Of a DNA stretch of 64,000 nt, positions 42,644 through 53,981 are shown piece by piece. Each line of letters opens with the position of its first letter. Positions within the stretch are counted from its first letter, which is position 1. The DNA comes from Phallus indusiatus (taxonomy: Eukaryota > Basidiomycota > Agaricomycetes > Phallales > Phallaceae): contig JAQFWX010000115.1 of NCBI GenBank assembly GCA_027605045.1, positions 46,332 through 110,331 on the forward strand, given 5' to 3'. A model generated the notes under the pieces. That model did not search any database, was not told the DNA's origin, and saw only the letters and a list, made by a program, of their open reading frames with translations. Position numbers and translations under genes: made by a program.

Positions 42644-44664
42644 ATGAGCACTCTGCTAAAAGCGTCCAGCAGGAACCGTGGTGAGCACCAAGTATTTCAT
42701 TACTCGGAATATCTTCAACCTAATATCTCCTCGACTCATGAATTTTTGCTCGCTGAAAAGTATTCTGTCGCTCATTCGCTACTGTAGCAGAGCCACCCGT
42801 GCGACACTATGGTGGTCTTAAAGACCAGGTGTATTCCTTTGCCATTATTTTGTTAACGCAACTAATATTCATGATTATAGGATCGTATATTTACCAATGT
42901 ATACAGCCGTCATGATCATGGTATTAAAGGTGCCATGGTGAGTATGCAACATTCTGCAAAAACCTTCCCCTTGCTTATTTCTGTCTGCTTCACTTTTTAG
43001 AGTCGTGGGGATTGGCATAAGACGAAGGACATATTATTAAAAGGCGATTCGTGGATAATTCAGACAATTAAAGATTCCGGATTACGTGGTCGCGGTGGCG
43101 CAGGGTTTCCCAGTGGCCTAAAATGGAGCTTTATGAACAAACCCGGCTGGGAGAAGGATAAAAGGTTGGCTGCAATGTTTGAGAATTCGGAGGTTGTTGA
43201 GCATCTTTTAGACCGCGATATCTAGTTGTCAATGCTGATGAAGGGGAACCGGGAACATGTAAAGACCGTGAAATACTCCGTGGTGATCCCCACAAGCTGG
43301 TTGAAGGGTGTCTCGTTGCCGGACGTGGAATGAACGCCACTGCTGGTAAGTGTTACTTGTAATTCTCTCTCCGTATTAAATGTAGATTTATGATTGTATT
43401 ACAATAGCGTACATATACATTCGCGGCGAATTCTATCAAGAGGCAATGCACTTGCAACAAGCTATTGATGAGGCCTATAAAGCTGGATTTTTAGGCCCCA
43501 ATGCTTGTGGCTCCGGTTATAGCTTCGATGTTTATGTTCATCGTGGCGCAGGTGCTTATATTTGTGGCGAAGAGACTGCATTGATTGAAAGTTTGGAGGG
43601 TAAACAAGGGAAACCTCGGCTGAAGCCTCCATTCCCTGCTGACGTCGGGTTATTTGGGTGCCCCACAACCGTCGCCAACGTCGAAACTGTTGCAGTAGCA
43701 CCTACAATTTGTCGTCGTGGTGCAACGTGGTTCGCTGGTTTTGGACGGCAAAGAAATCAAGGCACAAAGCTGTTTTGCGTCAGTGGACACGTCAACAACC
43801 CATGCGTGGTTGAGGAAGAAATGAGCATTCCTTTGAAGGAACTTGTTGAAAAACATTGTGGCGGTATCAAAGGAGGTTGGGACAACCTTCTTGGCATTAT
43901 ACCTGGTGGATGTTCAGTTCCCGTTTTGCCGAAATATAAATGTGAAGAAGTTCTGTACGTTCCTCATTGCTTTTTTTGGCTTTCTCCCCTGGCTTTTGTT
44001 TCCAAGTCTTACGTGTTACAGGATGGATTATGATTCGTTAAAAGACGCACAAAGCGGTCTTGGAACGGGCGCCGTCATTGTTATGGACAAAACTACTGAC
44101 ATTGTCAAAGCGATCGCTCGTTTTTCACACGTTTGTGATCTGTCTCCGTCAAGAAGTTTTTTTGACTGACCGAGATCTAGTTCTACAAGCACGAATCGTG
44201 CGGACAATGCACGCCTTGTAGGGAAGGGACCACATGGATGATGAACATGATGGATCGTATGGTAGAAGGTCGTGCTCACCATCGCGAAATTGATATGCTG
44301 CTCGAACTAACGTATGTCAATTTTTGCAATGACCGGTGAATTCTTCACCTGTAATATTGTTCAGTAAACAAGTGGAAGGTAAAACTATTTGCGCCTTGGG
44401 AGATGCAGCTGCCTGGCCAATTCAAGGTCTTATGAGACATTTCCGTAAGTCAGTAACCTCAGCTTTGTTTAAAGGATTCATAAGTCTTCAGGGCCCGAGG
44501 TCGAGGCTCGCATCTCAGCTTTTAGAAGTCAAAATGGACCTGTACTCTTTGGTGGACGTTTAAGATCACAGACAGACCCAGGACTTGCTCTTCCCGATAA
44601 CATGGGTGGTTATCTGGAGGATGATGCCGCTCGGGTGTCTGCCACACCCCCGATGATTTCTTAG
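42644..44664 (+). CDS. NADH:ubiquinone oxidoreductase 51-kDa subunit (complex I, NDUFV1/NuoF type)
   Basis: Nuclear-encoded mitochondrial subunit at the tip of complex I. It binds NADH and FMN and carries the N3 4Fe-4S cluster. Ten exons: 42644-42680, 42788-42828, 42881-42937, 43001-43164, 43212-43345, 43408-43954, 44022-44130, 44181-44311, 44365-44444, 44492-44664. They total 1,473 bases, 490 residues, in perfect phase. A short basic leader [12 protein letters not shown] is likely the import presequence. Diagnostic motifs: [20 protein letters not shown] (FMN site), [46 protein letters not shown] (NADH site), [20 protein letters not shown], and [13 protein letters not shown] with [15 protein letters not shown], giving the four cluster Cys. 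Length is standard for the family. Confidence 0.97.
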
Positions 44665-44831
44665 GGCACATTCCAACAGCCAATTAATACTATAATGCAC
44701 ATAGGATTTCAAGCGGTAAATCAGAAAAGGATTACACACTGCGCTTATCATAATGTGAAGCTGGTTGGACTTCGGATACATCATACATGAGTTTCCTTGT
44801 GTGACACAAAAAGACACATATACGGATATAT

Positions 44832-46532
44832 CTACAAAATATAGAAATAGACAACAAGGGCAGCAAGCATTGAAGAGGTGTGTGTTACTACCAAGTTAGT
44901 AGCTTTTGAGGTTGTAGGAGTCGACCCTGGAGCAGGAGCAGTGGCTGAAGTATTTAGTGGCCCACTGGCGGGAACTAGCTCACCAACGCCCGTCAAATTC
45001 ACAGGCGACGGAGCGACTGCAGAAGTAAAGCTAAGATTGAGGTTTGATGCAGTAAACACTTTCCCTCCTCCTGCACCTACGGCTGACACATTGGGAGCCG
45101 TAAATGGAACATACGCATTCGCATTTAGAGCACCTGGGATCGGCCCACTGATGTTGGTTAATGGAATAGCATCACCGGTGACATTTACGTTCTGCCAATT
45201 GGTTTGCTCGGCGACGAAAGAAAAAACATTAGCCATAGTTCTGTACAACCATTCCACATTAGAATCATATCATCAGTTTAAAATAGAGGGACATACGCAT
45301 TTGTATCACCTCTTCCAAGTGAGCCCAAACCCCAGTTATTTTGAACGGTACTTAAAATGGAATAATGGGTATAGTAGGTCGAATCTTTGGTTCCGCGAAG
45401 TTTTTCTGGGATCCCATTGCCCAGGAGTAAAGTAAAGACTTGGTTATTGACCGTATCCGTTTCATTTTCGTCGAACGTAAGCAGAATAACTGTTCGGTTG
45501 TCATTGAAGGCTGTGTTATTGAGGAGAGGGAGGAGCCAGAATTGAAGCCATTGCGCCCCATAGTCAATGTTTGTGTCATGAGCATCATCAACCAGATTTG
45601 GAGTTATGAAAGCCCATTGTGGAATGACGGATGCATTCACGTCAGCCGCAAACCCATTGAAATTGCGGATTCGAGATGTTCGGGAAGGAATGGAGGCCAC
45701 GGAGTCGAAAATAATCAACGGGTTGTGTTTACGCACATAGTAAGTATATGGGGGATCTGAGGGCGAAACATAATCCGGTTGTGTAAAACTAGTGAAGGTG
45801 AGTTACATAAGTACATTACAGAAACCTCATTACTTACTTGAAACCTTGGAATCCATCCGTTGGCATGGATTCTTGGTATTCAGCCCAGGAAATGTTCTTA
45901 GCCTCCAACAAGTCGACAATCGTTGATATACTGATTATTAATCAAGATCTATCCATAATCAACTGTGGGAGAAGATTAGACTAAAACTTACTTGCTTGGA
46001 ATGTTGTAAAAGTCATCGTCGTGCATTCCAAAGAAATCACCACCAACCGAAGCAACGTAGTTAGGTTCGGAGGGATGCGTCAAAGCAAAATACTGATCAA
46101 GGAGAATCCCTTGTTTTGCTAGATCAAGAAAAGTTTGCTTCCCCACAAATGTAAGTTTTACATAGGGTATCACGCTGTTAGATGGAGATACCAACAGTAC
46201 TATTGGTCGTGGCGAAGTCAGTGTTCTCTAACCAAATCTGATGGGTGGATTTGAGACTCCTCCTTTAGACAAGATACTTGGGGCTGACTTACCTGGAGAA
46301 AGCGATCGAATGCTTTTCCGGGGACTACATCGCTTTTTGGGAGAGTACCATTGCTGGGCTGTCCAAAGTTAGGTGAAGGAATCAAAGGCCCACTAGACGG
46401 TGCTTTGAAGGTGGGGACCTACAGGAAGTTGAGTCATGAAAATGCAATTTCAGCCAGCAACGGGGTACATACTTGAGCTGCAAAGACAGCGGCAGGTAAA
46501 GTCCAAGGGAGGAAAGCTGACAAGGGAAACAT
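44832..46532 (-). CDS. Secreted acid phosphatase / phosphoesterase family, probably GPI-anchored
   Basis: A phosphoesterase-family (PF04185-like) fungal acid phosphatase that would release phosphate outside the cell or at the wall. Exon 1 (46532-46473) encodes a signal peptide, MFPLSAFLPWTLPAAVFAAQ. Exon 2 is 46418-46293 and exon 3 starts at 46237. Conserved blocks: IWLENTDFATT, GILLDQYFALTHPSEPNYVA with SVGGDFFG (46160-46030), DLLEAKNISWAEYQESMPTD (45930-45850), PLIIFDSVASIPSRTSRIRN, FITPNLVDDAHD and VILLTFDEN (45460), then the HYSILSTVQNNWGLGSLGRG motif (45320-45290). The last exon is Ser/Thr/Ala-rich with several N-glycosylation sequons and ends in a hydrophobic stretch, LAALVVYFYIL, the pattern of a GPI-anchor signal. 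It converges on the complex I gene with 167 bp between stops. Middle exon borders are approximate. Confidence 0.88.
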
Positions 46533-47380
46533 GACGAGACAATCAAGACTTCACACATCTTGAGCTTTTTTGTGGCGGTTTATATACATTATAACCAGCG
46601 GGGTAATAGTTACCATTGAGGAAGGGGTAATCAATAACTCGATTATTCGAGCTTCGATCAGCGCGGGAGTGAGATATCAAAGATATCAGAGGAGAAAAAT
46701 TCCCCTTAGGGCAAACAACAATGACTGGGCTGCCTATAGGAATAGCTTACTGTTGTGAGCCGACGAAAAATGTGCTTCTTGGCAATGTCATTTTCACCAT
46801 AGCATCCTGAACATGAAGTACTGGACCAATAAGAACATGCACGTGTTGTCTATGCTGTTCATTTGGAGCGCATGAGACGTCTGATTTCTACGCCAATCGA
46901 GCCCAACGCTAAAATTAGCGCCAATATTTAAAAATGATGCCTTTAAAGAAAGGAAAAGACGAAGCAAGAAACGTGATGAGGAACAGTGAGGAACCGAAAT
47001 CGTGCGTGAATCAAAATGAGCTAACCAACGGTGATGTCACACGACACGCGACAGCGACAGTGGGAAGAGAATCCTCAACTGCCCTGGAAATATTCCGTTG
47101 ACAGCTGAGCATATGGTCTCGCTGATCTTATGCACCGCGCATCAGACATGTGACTGTGGTAGATATAGTTGACGTTTCATTTTAACAGCGACGCCAGCTT
47201 AGGAGAACTTGGACTGTCTTTTGCGGCTGAATAAACTTCGCAGGGGGTGCTTAAACTTCAGGTGAAAAGCGTGGACTTTGGTTTAGTGTAATTGTAAACG
47301 TCGAACTGCTAAAAAAATATAGAATATAAGAAATTCAGTAATAACAAATGAAAAATGAAAATGAAGGATAATAATAGATA
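46533..47380. other. Intergenic region, 848 bp
   Basis: Between the start of the phosphatase and the stop of the MAPK phosphatase; it must contain the promoter of the acid phosphatase. A CACGTG-type core (GCACGTGTTG) lies at about 46838. CACGTG is the Pho4-type site in yeasts, but a single site is weak evidence. No gene seen. Confidence 0.35.
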
Positions 47381-49722
47381 TTAAGTCCAGTCGCCGCTCT
47401 CCAAACCAGCCTTACTGACTCGCCGAGAAGGTTGTAGGGTATTTTCGTCAACAGGTGCTCTTCTTTTATGTCGATATCGTCCGCTGCTATCCTTGATTTC
47501 TAGCTCTTGACCTTGATCCCCTACTCGGGAAACTAAAGTATCATTCGTCCCTGTTGGATTTGATGCTATATCGGGAGTCGATGCAAGACCTGGAGGCAGG
47601 CTTTCCCGCATATGTGCATTACGCCGCGCGCCAGGCCCATAGCCATAATTTGTGCCATAACCATGACCATCACCGGGACCTTCGTCATCGTCTGTCTTTG
47701 GGACAACCCCAATAGACTTCCCACCCAGCTCTTGTTCTTCAAAATTCATCAACTCTGACACAAATCCAATATTCGGTGAAATGCCTTTCCGTCGTTCTAA
47801 AACAAACGCGTACGCCTGCGATAGGGTCCAGTGATTGGCGTGAATCAAGTAGGCCATAACAGCTGTTACTGAACGTGATTTCCCAGCCTTACAGTGAACA
47901 TACGTTGGGGAGGAGTGAAGACGAGCGTCATCTAAGAAAAATAACGACACTGAACCCCGTGATCTGAACTTGTCGGAGAATAATTCTCACCTAAACATTC
48001 GCATACTTCACGTACTCCTTGATTAACATTTTCTTCCTCAACTGTATCTCGCATGGCAATTTTTATATAACGCTCGAATGAGTTTCTGAGATCCAAACCA
48101 TGATCATCAGGATCACATTCGGCAGCGAGATTTAGTATGCGCTTTACACCTAAATCTTGCAGCTCCTGAACGTGTTCTTTTGTTGTTAACTCGGAGCCCA
48201 AGAATAGAAAATTAGGCAAAATGCAGGATACCGTGAAAGTTGGCACCTCAGATGTCGGTGATGTTGGAAGTGGTCGAGCGGTCATAGGTGAAGTGGGGCG
48301 AATAGATGGGCCAGACGTTGCAGTAAAATAAGCGGTAACAGGCGTTCGCAATGAGCCTTCCTCAATACCTTGATCGTGATGCATGAAGGGAGGGTTGTCG
48401 CTGCGTAAATTCAGGAATGAGGGAGAACGAGGGGAAGATATTTGTTTGGATCCCTCCGAAGGGACAGGTAAAGCGAGCGTGCGAGATATTGTTGCAGGGT
48501 GAGGGTTATGAGTCTTTATCGATAATCTTCCAACAAAAGACGTATCGAGCCGATGGAGATTGGGAACACTTGCTTTGCGGATGCTGTATGAAGGAACGTC
48601 ATGAAGGTTAGGTTGTGATGCGTGATGGTGTAGTTGCTGCCCGGTGGGAGTATGAGTGACAAGAGTATCGAGAAAGGGTTTCGTAAAAAGGGCAAACTGA
48701 GAGGGGGGATTGCTCGTGTCTAACAAGACAGATTTTGGAGACGAATCCGGAGAACTGCCTGTTATTGACGGAATGACTCGTGGTGTACGAGAAGTACTGT
48801 CTTCGGTTTGCGGGGAAGGGGTGGATCTGGGTGATTGAGAGAAGGTGGGAGAATGCTTAACAACGGAAGGTGAAACGATGGCAGCAATTGGAGAGAAATG
48901 ATAATTATCATCCTCATCATTGTCATCCTCATCGGACGTGAGATATGAAGGAGCGTTTGATATACAACGGAATGCATTAATACCGCCATGCAAATACATG
49001 ACTGTATTAGATGTACTTTGGAATATGCCATCAATTAGAGAAAGTAAATTCCAAGATAGAGCCGAGTCACGTTCGCGATCATCCATGTCTTCATCGTAAA
49101 TAACCACGGCACCATCCCAAAGGCCCTGGCCATGGTCGGACAGCAAATCGTCCCATATTCGCCTCCCGGCTTCGGTAGTCACGAAGCTACGCAGTGAATG
49201 AATAGAAGTAACGCCGCCGGGTGCCTTGCGTTGGCGTTTGAGCATGAGGGATGGTATAATAATGTTGACACTTCCTGAGATGCGGGATGAATGGAACAGA
49301 CCGGTATTGCGAGTGTCAATGAGAAGCGGCCGCCTTGGAGAAGATAATCGGCGGACAAGGGATTCAGGATAAATAACGTGAAACGGATTGACCGCAACAG
49401 GGCTACAGGTAGTTGAAGAAACAACACTTGGTGACCGCTGTCCCTGTCGTGAGGAAGACGATGAAATGGGACGAAGCTGCAGGTTTAGATGTACACTTCG
49501 TCGTAATTTCTCCAGAACGGCTAAGTCCTGGGCGAGTTTTTCATCTCCATCTGCAAATGCTGAGAAAGTTACGGAATCCGAGCTGGTTGAGCTGAGCGGG
49601 GTGTAATATCCATCTGGGGTATCAGGCGAAATTATAAAGTCATTGTTCAAAGAGTGTGCGTTGGGTGAAATAGTCAGTGTGGGTAGGTGCCTAGGCGGCA
49701 ACTTTGTAGGCAGGCTGGCCAT
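47381..49722 (-). CDS. MAP kinase phosphatase: rhodanese-like plus dual-specificity phosphatase
   Basis: Two exons, 49722-47991 and 47931-47381, with a 59-bp intron; 2,283 bases, 760 residues, in phase. The N-terminal part is Ser/Pro-rich. A rhodanese/Cdc25-like MAPK-docking domain (about residues 125-300) has ESLVRRLSSPRRPLLIDTRN, SGSVNIIIPSLMLKRQRKA and DGAVVIYDED. A long disordered segment follows. The catalytic dual-specificity domain (about 500-690) has ILPNFLFLGSELTTKEHVQE, GVKRILNLAAECDPDD and YVHCKAGKSRSVTAVMAYLI with the Cys-x5-Arg loop. The N-terminal rhodanese plus C-terminal phosphatase order is that of MAPK phosphatases such as Msg5-type enzymes. ATG 49722 (MASLPTKLPPRHL) was chosen. 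Upstream in-frame sequence continues to 49872 but reads into the short intergenic region shared with ARPC5. Confidence 0.88.
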
Positions 49723-49920
49723 AGCCGTTTTTTTTATTGAAAAAAAGACAGGCCAAAAAAAAAAGATGGTGAAAGTGCACCCCCGGAGTTGTATATGTAA
49801 AGTGCTAAGCTGCAGTCCTCGTTGAGCGGGAATAACACGTATATTACAAATCAAAGTTACATAATTGATCAAGTCTTTACTACCTCTTGACTGATTCAGC
49901 TCCTACACATTTAGATCTTT
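49723..49920. promoter_or_regulatory. Bidirectional promoter region (MAPK phosphatase / ARPC5)
   Basis: A 198-bp interval between divergent ATG codons. It contains A/T homopolymer tracts (GTTTTTTTTATTG and AAAAAAAAAA near 49730-49765) that commonly keep fungal promoters nucleosome-free. Inference from spacing and composition. Confidence 0.5.
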
Positions 49921-50566
49921 ATGGCAGACCGAGCTTTCAGAAAGATCGACATCGACATTTATGATGAGGATGTACTACTGGATTCAGAACTCTATGAGTC
50001 CGATCCACGAGATGCGAACCAAGCCCTCAGCGATGCGAGGCAAAAACAGGCTACCGTAAGAACACATTTGTCCAAGTGAGTCTTAATGTCGTATTGCTAG
50101 AAAAATGCGGAATCGTTTTTTTTGTGCTAATAGAGGTGATTCTTCTGGCGCATTATTCACCATATTAGACGGTGCACCTTATGGCCCCAATGTTGAGGAT
50201 GCAAAGGCACGTCGTAATTTGATGCTAGCCAAAACGACATTGAAATTTCTGATTCCCAATTAGAATATTACATTACAGTCCCTATTATCTATCCTTAATT
50301 CGACCAAGTCAGGTGATATACCTACGATAGTGAAAACTTTGGATCCAGATTTGCAGGATACTTTGATGAAGTACATATACAAAGGCATGGCGACGTATGG
50401 AGCCAATGATGTCTCTGCTAACGTACTGTTGACATGGCATGAAAAAGTACATATCACCTTTTGTTTATTTGACACATAAAAGCTGACATCTTTCACAAAC
50501 TAGCTGACAGAAGTAGCCGGGACTGGATGTATTGTACGAGTTATGACGGATCGTAGGACCGTATGA
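49921..50566 (+). CDS. Arp2/3 complex subunit 5 (ARPC5, p16)
   Basis: The smallest subunit of the Arp2/3 actin-nucleating complex; it acts in cortical actin patches and endocytosis. Four exons: 49921-50075, 50134-50206, 50264-50446, 50504-50566; 474 bases, 157 residues, in phase. The protein starts MADRAFRKIDIDIYDEDVLL, with FTILDGAPYGPNVEDAK in the middle. It then has SLLSILNSTKSGDIPTIVKT, DTLMKYIYKGMATYGANDVS and WHEKLTEVAGTGCIVRVMTD at the end, the conserved ARPC5 C-terminus. The second intron (50207-50263) begins GC rather than GT if the conserved frame is kept (see findings). Confidence 0.92.
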
Positions 50567-50922
50567 CATATTTGACATTGTTATCGATAATTTATTCATA
50601 CGGGAGCGGTTGACGAACCTTTCGAATGTTGTATTTCTGGGGATGCAAACTGATTCGAGCTTTGGGTCATCGTTCCCTTCCGCTATAAAGAGTATTTACG
50701 TAGATGTACTAGCTTTGTAAAACGTTGACAGTACTAAACGCATTAGGCATCATTCGGCAACGTCTATGATGTTGTCTATGATGTCGTGCCAATCTAACCA
50801 CTGAAAGTTGGAGCTTGGAGACCTTATGAGTCCGAATATCCTAACGTATCCCGCCACCCCGCCGGATATTCATATACTCACATCCCCGGCTTGCTTTCCC
50901 GTCGCCATCACCCATTTTCAAC
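50567..50922. other. Intergenic region
   Basis: 356 bp between ARPC5 and the cytidylyltransferase gene. CCCGCCACCCCGCC at about 50850 is a GC-rich promoter-like patch. No other feature seen. Confidence 0.35.
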
Positions 50923-52436
50923 ATGTTGCACGGCAAACGATCTTTCTCGTTGACAAAACATACACATCTCGACTCCCCAGCCTATGATGCAAGCGAAGGT
51001 AAGCATGTCCTTCCTTGAGATCTCCCGCTAAAGCCATTAACCGACTTGTTGGTGTTATCAGAGGACAATGATCCACTCACCGATGACGGCGGATCCACAG
51101 TATCAATACCTCCCTCAAGGACACATCATGGAAATGCGCCGTCGTCATCCCTAGCGGTATCTTCGGGCTCCAATGTTCCTACAGGCTCTGCAGCACGGGC
51201 TCAACTGTTCCAGATGAAGAGAACACAACCTCATGTTTATCAGTCACATGTACATCCCCATACGCACCATGCATCCCGCATCACCGCCATCCTCTCGTCA
51301 GATGTTGATGATGGTGTCGATTCTCCAACATACGATGGCGATGTAGAGTCCAGCTCAACTGCGGTAGCAAAAGAGAGGACCTTCCCTCCAGTTCTGGTAC
51401 ACCTCTGGCGTCCCCGATCCTTGGTACTTCAAACGAAATGACCCTTATGTCGAATCTCACCCTCTCTACCACGCAACATGAATATCAGGATGAAGTAAGT
51501 ATCGCTGACCACCGAACTGCAGAACCAACTCCCACCACTACCGCCCCCGGAGATGTCACCAATTATTCTGAAACCATTGCTTTCAATCCAAGCAGCTTGA
51601 CTGAGGAAGAAATTCAATCCTGGGTTAGGAATGTCATTCGTGAATCCAATCTTGGCGGATTTTTCACTATCAATCCCCCACCAGTAGGGAGACCCGTAAG
51701 GATTTACGCTGACGGTAGCGTTCTAAATTTCCTTCTTTGTTATACATGACTTTGAGCTGATAAAAATGGGCTAGGCGTATACGATCTGTTCCATTATGGG
51801 TAAGGTTCATGTTGCTCCTTTATTAAGAATAATACTTTGATTCCTTTGCAATCTCGTCAAGGCACGCGCTACAGTTACGTCAAGCCAAATTGTCTTTTCC
51901 GTCGGTTCATCTGATGGTAGGTGTATGCTCGGATGAAATAGTCAGCTTGCACAAGTCGGATACAGCGATGAACCACGAAGAACGGTCAGGAGTCTTGATA
52001 CCCCACATTCTTGTTATTCCAACTCAAACAACTGTTGTACAGCTGTGAATCCATCCGGCATTGCCGTTGGGCGGATGAGATTGTTAAGGAAGCGCCATGG
52101 GTGATAGACCAGGCCTTCTTGGACAAATGGGCAATTGACTATGTCGCACACGATGAGGCCCCATATGCTAGCGGAGATCATGATGATGTGTACGCTTATG
52201 TGAAATCTCAGGGTAAGGAAAACATCAATGAATATGATTATGAAGTTTTATTTAAAGGCGTGGTATACACAGGTAAATTTTTACCTACGCGAAGAACCCC
52301 GGATATATCGACCTCAAGTCTATTGGAACGTATTGTACGTTATTATCGCCAAGGAACTTTTGATGCAAAATTGGAAAAGAATGGACATAGCGAGTTGAAA
52401 GCACAAGGGTCCAAATACGATAGCAACCGAAAATAA
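50923..52436 (+). CDS. Choline-phosphate cytidylyltransferase (CCT/Pct1-like)
   Basis: Rate-limiting enzyme of the Kennedy pathway (CTP plus phosphocholine gives CDP-choline). Exons: 50923-50998, 51062 to 51714 (with a probable intron inside), 51775-51799, 51862-51984, 52043-52212, 52273-52436. The catalytic domain begins PVGRPVRIYADG, continues VYDLFHYGHALQLRQAKLSF (HxGH nucleotide-binding signature), VGVCSDEIVSLHKSDTAMNH, CESIRHCRWADEIVKEAPWV, KWAIDYVAHDEAPYASGDHD and GKFLPTRRTPDISTSSLLER, where the RTEGIST-like motif is RTPDIST. The N-terminal about 200 residues are Ser/Thr-rich and not conserved. The frame changes near 51390; a 95-bp intron at 51297-51391 (GTCAGA...CCAG) restores it. A 60-bp in-frame intron at 52213-52272 is inferred because its translation breaks the conserved QGKF.PTRRT. 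The membrane-binding amphipathic tail is short. Confidence 0.9.
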
Positions 52437-52608
52437 GAGCAGGACTGTTCTTCGGTCAAAGCTTCGGCTAGACCTACCAGTTTTAACGTCGTAACTGAAG
52501 TGATTTACATATGTAGCAATACACGGTTTCCTATAATGATGTCAGGCTCTTTACATGTATATGGATCTAGTGAAAGCAGAGAAATACAAAATGGGTAAAA
52601 CAGATAAA

Positions 52609-53680
52609 TTATTTCGTAGATGCAGGATTAGCAACGTAATCTTTTGTTAAATCGATGTCTTCTTTTAGATGAACATTTGTAATGCGAGTTGGCCGCTGCC
52701 GAATGGCTCCTTTCTTTCCTTTTTTCTTCGTTGTGGGTGGTTTAGGTATAACGGCTTCGGAGGCTGTTGCCTGCAGCCCCTCTAAAGTAATTGTGAGTAA
52801 CTTATTGTAGTGGTAATATGAAAGACCGACCGGAGGCTAGCGACTTAAGAAGATCAGCATCTTCAGGAACAACCAATGATCTCCAAAGATCTTGAAACTC
52901 TACATTCCGGGTGGAGTTCTAGAACAAAAGTGTTGATGGCATGACACACCATGAACACACACCTTGCTCTACAGGCATACCACCGGCTTCCTCAGTTGCC
53001 TTGACTTCGTTCCAAAATACAAGGCGCATTTGTCCGTCTTTTGCTGTCCTTGTGACAAGAACTTCACCTTCCTTCTCGAGCTCTTCAATGGCCTGTGGTG
53101 CTTCTTTCCAGGATTCCTTCAAAGACCGAACCGAAAGACCGCCACCGTTACGAGTATGACGCTGGATCTCAGTTAAAAGGGCGGCTTTCGTTGTGAAAGT
53201 ATAATCATGCTGAAATTAGTTCAAAAAAAATTATCAGGTGTCGGAGATGATAATGATTGATACTCGATATGAATATAAGTCTGTTTTTGGATCATATATA
53301 ATGCGATCATGAGATTTGAATTTTTCGAGAAGAATTGGGTCGGAAAATAAAGATGTGTCGGTAATGATTGCTAGTTCTTGAAGGCGCATTGGATTTCCAT
53401 GATTCTTAACAACATTAAAGCAAAGATGCACCAAACGTAATGAATTAATGTTGTACCTTCAGATAATTGACAGCGTACACTAATTGGGTCATCGTATTCT
53501 GACCGGTACCGGTGTCCGCTGGCTGCGAGTATACCACATCTATAGAATACCACTGGTGAGTCGGCACGATCCACTCGAGACGCAGAAGACATTACTGGTC
53601 TTAGGTTTTGATTTCTTTTGCTTTTTAAATGGAGGCTCGTCTGCATTTGAGCTTACGGGAATGATCGTCGGCTGAGACAT
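52609..53680 (-). CDS. Transcription factor IIE beta subunit (TFA2-like)
   Basis: General RNA polymerase II factor that recruits and stimulates TFIIH. Six exons: 53680-53596, 53539-53457, 53404-53264, 53209-52963, 52899-52831, 52781-52609; 798 bases, 265 residues, in phase. A lysine-rich N-terminus (FKKQKKSKPKT) is followed by winged-helix repeats: QPADTGTGQNTMTQLVYAVN with GNPMRLQELAIITDTSLF and DPKTDLYSYR; then HDYTFTTKAALLTEIQRHTR, GGLSVRSLKESWKEAPQAIE and VLVTRTAKDGQMRLVFWNE. The C-terminal part has DL(W)RSLVVPEDADLLKSL, KKKGKKGAIRQRPTRITNVH and KDYVANPASTK, typical of TFIIE beta. It converges on the cytidylyltransferase gene with 172 bp between stops. Confidence 0.9.
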
Positions 53681-53981
53681 GACGCGCAGATGATTACAAT
53701 GCAACAAAGGCGAAGGCAGTCGTCGAGGCCGAAGTATGGAAGGGAATGCTATTATTATGTAATGTGACACATGCGTGACATGACTAAGCATGTGATTGAC
53801 GTCATGAAATAATAACCGGTTTCGGCGTTTACCGAAGGCGCCTCGAGAAAGCTTTGCTAATAACAAATATTAGGTTAGGACAGTAGTAGTGATCGTCCAC
53901 TCAGCGACCTCAGTGAGCACGACGAGCGACTACACACACCTCTGGGCTGCAGGACTCGGTTAGCTACACTCTGCATCGCAC
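53681..53981. promoter_or_regulatory. Bidirectional promoter region (TFIIE beta / PAN3)
   Basis: A 301-bp interval between divergent ATG codons. Several CATGTGAC/GTCATGAAA-like motifs occur around 53760-53810, of unknown significance. Confidence 0.45.

Noticed and set aside
44878..45435. A 185-codon plus-strand frame opposite the acid phosphatase.
   Set aside because: It is antisense to the Ser/Thr/Ala-rich exon and the conserved catalytic exon of the phosphatase, with no family similarity.
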